From positions 1 to 64,000 of the forward strand of contig NRSV01000036.1 in NCBI GenBank assembly GCA_002286855.1: a stretch of DNA of 64,000 nt, read 5' to 3'. The notes beneath the pieces were generated by a model, which made no database searches, was not told the DNA's origin, and saw nothing but the letters and a program-made list of their open reading frames with translations. Positions 56,474 to 64,000 of this stretch are shown here, one piece after another (the stretch's first letter is position 1; every line of letters starts with the position of its first letter). A program made the position numbers and the translations under genes. The stretch is from Bipolaris cookei. Taxonomy: Eukaryota > Ascomycota > Dothideomycetes > Pleosporales > Pleosporaceae.

Positions 56474-57508
56474 CTACTCGCCATCCCACACAAACTCGCC
56501 CGCCATCCACAACCTCATCACCCAACACGCAACCAGCAGATCGCTCTTCCTCTGGTCCCTCCGCACCCCATCCGTCATCTCCAGCGCCCTACTTTCCTTC
56601 TCTGATCCCACTCTCTTCCACCTAGTAGCCAGCCCATCCCAGCCCCAACTCCCCACCCTCCCACTCTCTTCCTGCCCAACAACCACCCCCTCCGCATCCT
56701 CCCATACGCCCTTCTTGATGCAGAACAAAAGATGCCTCTCTGGCTCACAATTGCCCCTGTAACCACACCCATGATGCCGCGCCCGGCACCTGGTGACGTG
56801 CCAGATGCGCGTCCACTGCCCGCCCCACAGCGTCTTTCCACTCGTAAGCTGGATGCTACCCTTCAACGCACTTTCGGCCCGTCCTTTCATGTCGAAGTCG
56901 GAAATCGTGTACAATGTCTCCTCTTCATCGTAGCGTATGCGCCGATCCTGCGCTGCGTAGATTGCAGGCACGGAACAGGGCCGCGTTTCGTGCGGTTGTA
57001 CTCGGCGGATGTTGAGGAGGGTCGATGGGCCACTGCTTCGGCTGACGGTTTGTTGTAGTTGGTATTGTGGTAGGTTTCGTGATTGTGTCTCGTATATGAA
57101 GGGGGTTCGAAGTCTTAGTGTTTTTGATTGATCATCCAGAGGTAATAGTTCTGGGGGTATGCTTTCAAGTCCTTCTGATGTGGTTCCGGTAGATCGTGGG
57201 ATGCGCTCAGGAGCTGGAAAGGTCTTTGATTTGATCATTTGACGACGGGTTGGTGCTATTACTCGTGGTACAGAAGTTTCCGGAGCGTAGGGAGAAGGGC
57301 TGCTATTCGGGCGTGTGGAATTTGACCATGTGCTGGTAGGCGATAAAGCTTCGTCTGAGTATGTCTCTTCGCTCGTCGCACTTGCTCTCCGCAGAGCATC
57401 GAAAAGGTCCTTCTCTTCGGCGTAGACATTGCTCTTGGACGTGGTGCGGTATGGCGAAAGCGCGATGTTTTCACCACGCGGTGCAGAGTAATTAGGCAGC
57501 CTGAACAT
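56474..57508 (-). CDS. Unknown fungal protein, 344 residues
   Basis: Single exon beginning MFRLPNYSAPRGENIALSPY. The first 200 or so residues are Ser/Thr/Pro-rich and probably disordered. The C-terminal third looks folded: LYTISDFDMKGRAESALKGS, LWGGQWTRIWHVTRC, a Cys/His-containing patch (CRARHHGCGYRGNCEPERHLLFC) that might bind metal, and a final LLVACWVMRLWMAGEFVWDGE. Its length and lack of internal stops on a GC-balanced background support a real gene. I do not recognise the family and propose no function. Confidence 0.65.
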   Translation of the reverse strand: MFRLPNYSAPRGENIALSPYRTTSKSNVYAEEKDLFDALRRASATSEETYSDEALSPTSTWSNSTRPNSSPSPYAPETSVPRVIAPTRRQMIKSKTFPAPERIPRSTGTTSEGLESIPPELLPLDDQSKTLRLRTPFIYETQSRNLPQYQLQQTVSRSSGPSTLLNIRRVQPHETRPCSVPAIYAAQDRRIRYDEEETLYTISDFDMKGRAESALKGSIQLTSGKTLWGGQWTRIWHVTRCRARHHGCGYRGNCEPERHLLFCIKKGVWEDAEGVVVGQEESGRVGSWGWDGLATRWKRVGSEKESRALEMTDGVRRDQRKSDLLVACWVMRLWMAGEFVWDGE

Positions 57509-58360
57509 CTTACACCTTTTCGATATAGTAAAAAGCAGTGACTACTGAATACAACGCAAGGAAGCTGCCCATCTATAAACCTATCTCCTTTACGTGGTCG
57601 TCCCGCACCCCCGGTTGTATCAGCCACCACGTCCCCTTCTAAGCCACCTACTTTGAGCCATTTACCCTCACCGCGAGGACCGCATCGTGGCCCAGTCAGA
57701 ACCTTGAACCAAACAAGCCTTAGGGTCTCATCTAGAGTATCCGAGACGATTGGACGAGTTGTCGCGGATCTTGCGGATTCAGGCCATCAGTAAGCACATG
57801 AATAAGCGCACGACATGACCAAATGTACGCGAGTTTATCGGCCAAGATACACCAACACCTCACCACGTACACTAGAGTGCTTGGGAGATTGTGATTGGAT
57901 TGGTTCACGAGAGTTCAACGGTGTGCGCGGGTGTCCTAGGCGAAATGTTAGCTTTACGAGCATGGCCCACTTGGTGGCTGTCATGTCGTTTAGAGCACCG
58001 TTAGCTGTATTGGTAGTAGTTGACGGTCTTTGCAAGCTGATGACTTGGTTCTTGATTCCCATGGATACAAATTCATATCGTATGAGGTTGTGCTGTGGGC
58101 TCATGTTTAAGATTTTTTCGCTTGTTAACTGAACAGCTACTAGGTAGAAAGAAAGAATCATAAGAGACAAAAAAATTAGAAGATCTTGGACTTAGGGAGA
58201 AGGGTTTGCAAAAACAAGCTGCCTAAACTGAAAGTCCCCAAAGCTCCAAGATGAAACCTTGAATCAAATTTGATTCTTTAACTCATCCAAGTACTCCCAT
58301 TCATAACCCACAAACATAAGATCACCTCCGAGCCCTTCTTCTCACCCTCCCACCCCCCCA
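57509..58360. other. Intergenic, 0.85 kb
   Basis: Upstream of the 344-residue gene and downstream of the FAD oxidoreductase. Nothing supported. Confidence 0.55.
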
Positions 58361-59934
58361 TCAAACAATCGGTGCAAAAAAATTAAACCTCCCAAATGGA
58401 TCATACTTCCTCTTCAACCTCCTCAACCTCTCCAACCTCCACTCTTCAGGCCCATACAGCTCGTCCACCGTCTCATCCCCCCTCGCATAATTAACATACG
58501 CCCTCCTCGCCTCTCCCGTCGCCTCAGCCATCACATCCCGGATCCTTCCCGCAACATCCCACGCCTCAGCATCCAAACTTGCATTCCTCTCATACGTCAT
58601 AAACGGCGAAAGCAGCAACTGGCCCTCGCGGTCAGGGTACGCGGTACTATCACTTGGTATAGTGCTCACGCGGTTCGTAGCATAGCCTTCAAGGAGGACA
58701 ACTGTTTGGTTGAGCGAGGGCGGGAGGGAGGCTATTATGGAGAGGACTTGACGGAGAGAAGGTGGATCGTAGGTAATTGCTGAGACGGGGACGACGGAGC
58801 GGGTAAGACCTTTTTCGCACGATGAGCCGGTTCGGTCCGCGCCTGTGAAGCGACTTACGCCTGCAAGATCGGTTTGGCCAGATGTGCTGGTGACGGGGGA
58901 TAGGGCGTATAGGGGATCGGTGTATTGGGTTGGGATACTGGTTCCCTGGTAGATTACGAAGACGACGACGACAGGCTGTGGGAGTTAGAATTTGTGGAAT
59001 TAGTGGGGAGGGGAAGGTGTGCTTACGTTGGTTGTGTCGATTTTCGGGTCGAAGTAGAACATTATGTAGTGTTCTAGTTCGACTGATCTGTTGGGATTTT
59101 CTAACCAGGTGTTCACGATACCCACGACACTTTCCATTTTATCGTGAGTGAAGGATAATACATCGACGGTCCAATTGTCAAGACTTGGCTCTCGGTCATA
59201 GATTTTGATTTCAGCTTGAGTTACAATGCCAAAGTTGTGGCCAGCGCCGCGGATAGCCCAGAACAAGTCGGGATTGCTGTCTTCGCTCACGGTGATGGCG
59301 GTACCATTGGCGAGCACCATGCGTGCAGAGACGAGCTGGTCGGCTGCAAGACCATACCGGCCTTGATTCCAGCCGTGTCCGCCACCGAGAATAGGAGAGA
59401 TGTAACCAACGCAGGCGCACGCCGTGGTCATGGTTTGCTTCCCGTGAGCCCACAAGTAGTCAAGTACATCTCCGTTGAGGATGCCACCTCCGATGAGAGC
59501 AGTTTCACCGCTTTCCGTAATCGATATATCCTTCATACCACGCATCAAGATGCCGGTGGCATGTTCAACATTGTTGAGGTACGCCGTAATCGCATGGCCT
59601 CCCGAAATAGCATGGAAGGACTTATTGTTCGCATTGGCGTACAGTATCTAGTCGACCGTAAGCTCAAAATTACAATATCAAAAGCAAATCATCTAACCGT
59701 CTCTTGGACATCTGCTTCGGTTGCAACTTTGACAATTATGTCATATTGTGGGGTCTGTCCAGCGCCCCATCGTAATGTTGCATTAGCATATCCTTCTGAC
59801 CCAGGATAATAGATTTGAACTGTGGGGCTCAGTGAGGCCACAAAATCATCTAAAGAGAGAGCAGATGACGTAGGTGTTGCTGAAGCGAAGCTGACAGTAA
59901 AGGCAGTCCATGCCTGCAAAAATTTGCACAACAT
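58361..59934 (-). CDS. Secreted FAD-linked oxidoreductase, berberine-bridge-enzyme type
   Basis: Three exons (59698-59934, 59027-59647, 58361-58975; donors GTTAGA and GTAAGC) total 1473 nt, 490 residues. VAO/PCMH-fold flavoenzymes of this type oxidise alcohols, sugars or secondary metabolites with O2. Seen: a signal peptide (MLCKFLQAWTAFTVSFASA), YDIIVKVATEADVQETI and YANANNKSFHAISGGHA (the His of SGGH is the usual covalent FAD site). Then come GGGILNGDVLDYLWAHG, TACACVGYISPILGGGHGW (second FAD-binding block) and NPDLFWAIRGAGHNFGIVT. The C-terminus has the BBE motif RLKRKYDPFGRFNFF. Whether FAD is bound once or twice is not certain; the Cys of ACVGY could be the second link. No biosynthetic cluster partner is visible nearby. 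Confidence 0.9.
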
Positions 59935-62832
59935 GTCTACCCGGGAAAGAGGTTAAGCCGTAGACACTTTGGATATATAATTCCGCCGTTTAAGAAAGTT
60001 CTTTTGTTTTTTTCTCTTGTTTAGTGATGGGCGCTGTTGTCTTTTCTTATGTGGTCGTTCGTATCCCGTTTTCAGAGTATTAGAGAAAAAAAAGAAACCA
60101 CAAGTCATATTTACATTACTCTGGTACTCCTAATGCACGAATAGCAACCTGGGAGAAAAAGCATTTCCCTCATAGCATTAAGAGCGAAGTTGAACCGAAT
60201 AACCGTTCCCTCTGTGCTTATCATAAATGCCGGGTGCACCGGATCGCTGCGGTATTATAGCGCTACCACATTACTACAGCGATGAATAAACTGATTGCCG
60301 TTCGCCAGTGAAAGACTAATGTTGGACTAAGAACATTCGATAGCGAGAGACTTTCCAAAATCATTGATGAGAGGGATGATCTTGAGTAAAGATCTTGAGC
60401 GAACGCCACTAGAACAATTGTTTGGTTCGACCGATGTCAAGGATAAGCGAGAAGTAGCAGCATCTAGTACACACCCGGGCCGGAAGTTAGAAAGCCACTG
60501 GCGAGCTGCGGTTCCGTCGTTTTGATGCGGGGATCGTCTTGTTCTGGCGAACTCTTATTTACGGCCCGATTGCTTGCGCTACTTACTTGGAATGCGTAGA
60601 AGATCACCCTCGCAGCCGAGGAACGAGAAAGACGCGGTTCTCTGTTCCATTCGTTTTTTTATCAAGCCACAGTAGTGGTACTGGCTAATAGGATGGCAAA
60701 GCTGAGGTGAATTGTCCTGGGCAGATATGAACCTTGTGATAACCAAAAAAATCTGTCTTTTTCTTCGGTCTGCCTCACTATTGAGTCAAGCCCCCGATAT
60801 CTCGGAGCCCGTGCTGTTCGGAGTCACGCTATTGTCAGAGAGGCTTGCTAAAAACCTTGAAAAAACTCAGCTGATATTTAGGTTTACTGATTGATGATGT
60901 GATTCCAAGTAATATTCGCTGCCATCGCCAGTCGATATATGTCGTGACATACGCACATGGAGGCGTCTGAGATTGTCAACCTTATGGCCACGAGAATGAC
61001 AGCATCATCCTTGTTGTGACAGGTTCGAAATATCTGCCAAAGGCCATGACATTCGTACCATGCATCGCCGATCCGGTTCGCTTCTTAACCCTCCGCCCCG
61101 AGTATCCATGCTCAGGGTCGGAGTTTTGGTAGCGAGTCTTATCCCAGCTCCTGCTCTATCGTCAAGATGATTGTAGTTGCTATGTACGATACTCTTCTGG
61201 CAATCGTGTGCCCAAAATGAACCCGGATGTGGATCGCGCAGGGACATTGTCACCGGCCTCCCCACGGGCTTAGCATCACGTATACGTAGATTTGACCATG
61301 TACTTACTTAAGCGATGAACGGCTTGCTACAGACCCTAGTTTTACGTGTCGCGCATTGAATACGAGATGCCAACGTAACACAACGGGCTCGTCCGTACCT
61401 GCTTCCGGCTTTCCTGCCTCGCAAATTTCTTGGTATTTTCCTGTATGCGGGGAGTCTTCAGGATAAATTATTTTGCATCGCTATGCTGTCGTTTGCTCCT
61501 GGGCACAAGACAGACAGACCAGTCGGATTAAAATATCCGGACGAGTTCCATCTGTTGCCCAAACCCACGCAAAGCCGGTGGACGATGTCGACACTCCGCC
61601 ACGTAATTCATTTATTGAGACACTGAACTTTTCTCAACCCGCGTCATCGAGTTGAGGCCATTGATTGGGGGGAGGCGTCCAAACTGACTCGTCCAATGCA
61701 GGTACGTACCACCACCGGTTTTGCCTTTCGGACCGAGAGGACAGAAAATGGTTAGAGACTCTACGCCTACGGAAACAACAATGGCGAAGGCGTGCATACT
61801 ATGCCTCTCCTGGATAACAGAATGTGCCTTGGAAGTTGAACATTCAGTTGCCGATCTCAAGAAGCTGGCGTTCTTGTAAGAGCAAGTAAGCCGCGAGGTG
61901 CGAGGCATGTGCAGGCGTGCAAGGATGCATGTGGCCAGTGGGAAGATGGTGTCCGGGTGGAGGTAAGAGATAAGATACGGAGGATTGCATACAGCCGAGG
62001 GGTAAATGTCTGCAAATTCTATTTGGATATTCTAAGCATAAGAGCGCTAAGAATGGTAACTTAGGGTTTGTTGGGTATACGTACATATAGATCTGTTGCT
62101 TAATGTGACCCCGTGGATTTGGTGGTGATGAAAATATTCGCTCCATACGCCCGTGCCTCGCCATCATGCGCTACGCATGGGTTACCATTCTACAGTCTCC
62201 ATACGTTGTCATTGGCTGCTGTCGCGTCGCATGTGGAACTTGTCCTGTGATCACCAATTCTCCTTTCTCATGCATGATAGCCGTGTCCGTAGTCCGGCGG
62301 ACCCGTTGCCTGCATGAGTCGGGCTGCCTGCCGCCGCTGTCAAACTCCTGCCAAACCCATCCATCCTCTCGGTGCGTCTGTAGTCTGAGGATGTGGATCG
62401 GCTGACGGTAATTACGATCTACTCGAGGACCGTACCGGTAGGTGCTGCAACGTGAAACTTGGGGACACTAGCATTTCCTAGTCTGTCCATTATAAAATGC
62501 GGAGCTCCTCCCGTAATCAAGACCCTTTGTTCAAGACGGTCCGTTTCCCCACTATACTAGTCTGGGAACTAACCGCAGCGAATACACTACAAGCAAAGTC
62601 ATTCACACGACACGCTGCCCCCTTTACCGAGCGAACAAGGCTCCGAAGTCAAGCGTAAACTCACACGGCACAGGCCGTACCTGCTCTCTTAGTTCTATTA
62701 TCTTGGCACTTGACCGCCGTTTTGATCATATCTCTTGCCCTGTTGTTGTATACTTACTTCACAAGTTCCCACCTCTCTTACATAACCCTTCTACCATTAC
62801 TTCGGAAACAGCACATCGACAAAGCTTGAATA
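59935..62832. other. Intergenic, 2.9 kb
   Basis: This is the common upstream region of two divergent genes. Only short frames without motifs are seen. No transposon remnant or RNA gene was recognised. Confidence 0.55.
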
Positions 62833-63963
62833 ATGTCGAGAATCGCAGTTGTCTGGTCAGGTTTAACTGACGATGATGAGGAAGCGCAGACCTGGTACGA
62901 AAACAGGCATGTGCCTGCTACCATTGCGAAGATTGAATCTTCGGCGCGCACCGCAGAGCAAACCCCCGAGAATCCGTTCCAAGAAGTGAATGAGGTCAAC
63001 GGGAAGCATATGACCATTTACGACTTGCCTGAGGAAGAGTCGATAGAAGATTTCGAGGCAAAGATTGGCCCGACATTGGGCGACGTTCCAGAAGGCGCAC
63101 GCTTGAACACTCGGTCTTACAAAGAGTATTTCAAGTTTCACGGCGACGAATGGAGAGACGGTATGTTTGCCTCACGGGCTCGCCCACACAAAGAGATACT
63201 ATGAAAGCTGACACCCTACAACAGACCCTCGCGATGTTCGAATGTGGGCCATAGTCCTCTGGCAACCAAAACCAGAAGTTCATGACGAATTCATAGAATG
63301 GTTCATAGACGAATTCATCCCCGGAATGCTCGACAGCCCCGAATTACTACGCACGCGCGTATTTACGCTCGAGCATGCAACGAATATCCGAGAGCAAAAG
63401 TACGAACCAATAGACAAAGACTCTCTCCTGAAATTTTTGACCATCTGGGAGTTTGAGAGTGAAGAATTCCCATGGGAAATTATGGTTTACCTGGGAAGTT
63501 CAGAAAAATGGCGATATTACATGGAAGGCGGGCTGGTGGTATGTTGCATATGCTACAGCAGTTTGAAGATGCACAATTGCTGACGTTCCATTACAGAATT
63601 GGGAGATTGCGCAATACATGGTAAAGAACAACTATCCTGGAACGGAGGAAGAAGAAGATTCTGCGATAACGAGCCTAGAAGTGCCCTGCCCGTAGTCGCT
63701 AGAGAATCGTTAAAAAAAGCATTCTTGCGGAGGCTGATATTGCATAGGAATATAGGGACGGGGACGAGGACGAGGACGAGGACGACGAGGACAGATACAG
63801 CGAAGACCAAAGCAGGGATGAGGATAGAGACAGTGAAGATCAAAATAGCGAGGACCAGAACAGGGACAAAGACAAGGACTATCGAAATGGCGTACACCAT
63901 TTTAGCGACGATGACGACATAGAAGGCGAAGGAGGCTATACCAATCGATATGTGATAAGGTGA
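62833..63963 (+). CDS. Unknown protein with two ferredoxin-like (dimeric alpha/beta barrel-like) halves
   Basis: Exons 62833-63160 and 63225-63538 are well supported (donor GGTATGTTT, acceptor CAACAG; donor GTATGT). A third exon from 63597 reads NWEIAQYMVKNNYPGTEEEEDS. It either stops at TAG 63693-63695 (246 residues) or splices on to a very acidic exon (63748-63963: EYRDGDEDEDED..SEDQSRDEDRDSEDQ..YVIR, about 313 residues in all), through a weak donor (GTGCCC). Two similar halves are visible: RIAVVWSGLTDDDEEAQTWYENRHVPATIAKI, and RMWAIVLWQPKPEVHDEFIEWFIDEFIPGML. This layout recalls EthD-like or other dimeric alpha/beta barrel proteins. Function unknown. The C-terminus is the uncertain part. 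Confidence 0.65.
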
Positions 63964-64000
63964 CGAGCTGGATGAACAGAACGGCTACCTGGGGTCTGAG

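Overview
The window looks like nuclear DNA of a filamentous ascomycete, most likely a Dothideomycete close to the Pleosporales. This genus-level placement is inferred from gene style. Genes carry short introns (about 48-125 nt) with GTRNGT donors and CTAAY/CTGAY...YAG acceptors. The gene set is fungal: a Zn2Cys6 regulator, a siderophore MFS carrier, a CE5 cutinase-type esterase, an areA-GATA-like (DUF1752) protein and an HP1. Two families of DNA transposon are decayed by nonsense changes, as expected where RIP operates. I assembled exon models by hand; nearly all spliced lengths come out as whole codons.

Region 1 (1-9 kb): a five-exon F-box gene, then a decayed pogo/Fot1-type transposon (1918-4917, flanked by TA, about 54-bp inverted repeats) that was itself split by an ~886-bp insertion. 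Next is a divergent metal-uptake pair, an FRE-type ferric/cupric reductase and a Ctr copper transporter, sharing a 515-bp promoter with Mac1-like boxes.

Region 2 (9.6-18.6 kb): accessory, AT-rich and broken. It holds a nonsense-riddled gene of unknown function, a degenerate hAT transposon with G-rich inverted arms, and a clean 199-bp hAT-type MITE with an 8-bp target duplication, inserted into the reading frame of a small unknown gene.

Region 3 (18.6-26.4 kb): a GPI-anchored CE5 esterase, a siderophore-iron transporter with two ATCWGATAA boxes in a dyad upstream, and a Zn2Cys6 transcription factor.

Region 4 (26.4-47.2 kb): very gene-poor but not AT-rich. The only gene I can support in about 21 kb is the DUF1752 protein at 35.6-37.4 kb. 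The rest is simple repeats and pyrimidine- or purine-rich DNA.

Region 5 (47.2-64 kb): housekeeping and miscellaneous genes. These are CCT5 chaperonin and HP1 (divergent, 381 bp apart), a 48-residue single-pass membrane microprotein, a GT31-like type II membrane protein with a PAN-like tail, an unknown 344-residue protein, a secreted BBE-type FAD oxidoreductase, and a protein with two ferredoxin-like (dimeric alpha/beta barrel-like) halves.

Functionally, the reductase, copper carrier and siderophore carrier make the left third of the window a loose metal-acquisition neighbourhood, each with a matching candidate cis element. HP1 and the transposon remnants fit a genome that silences repeats, but nothing in the sequence ties them together directly.
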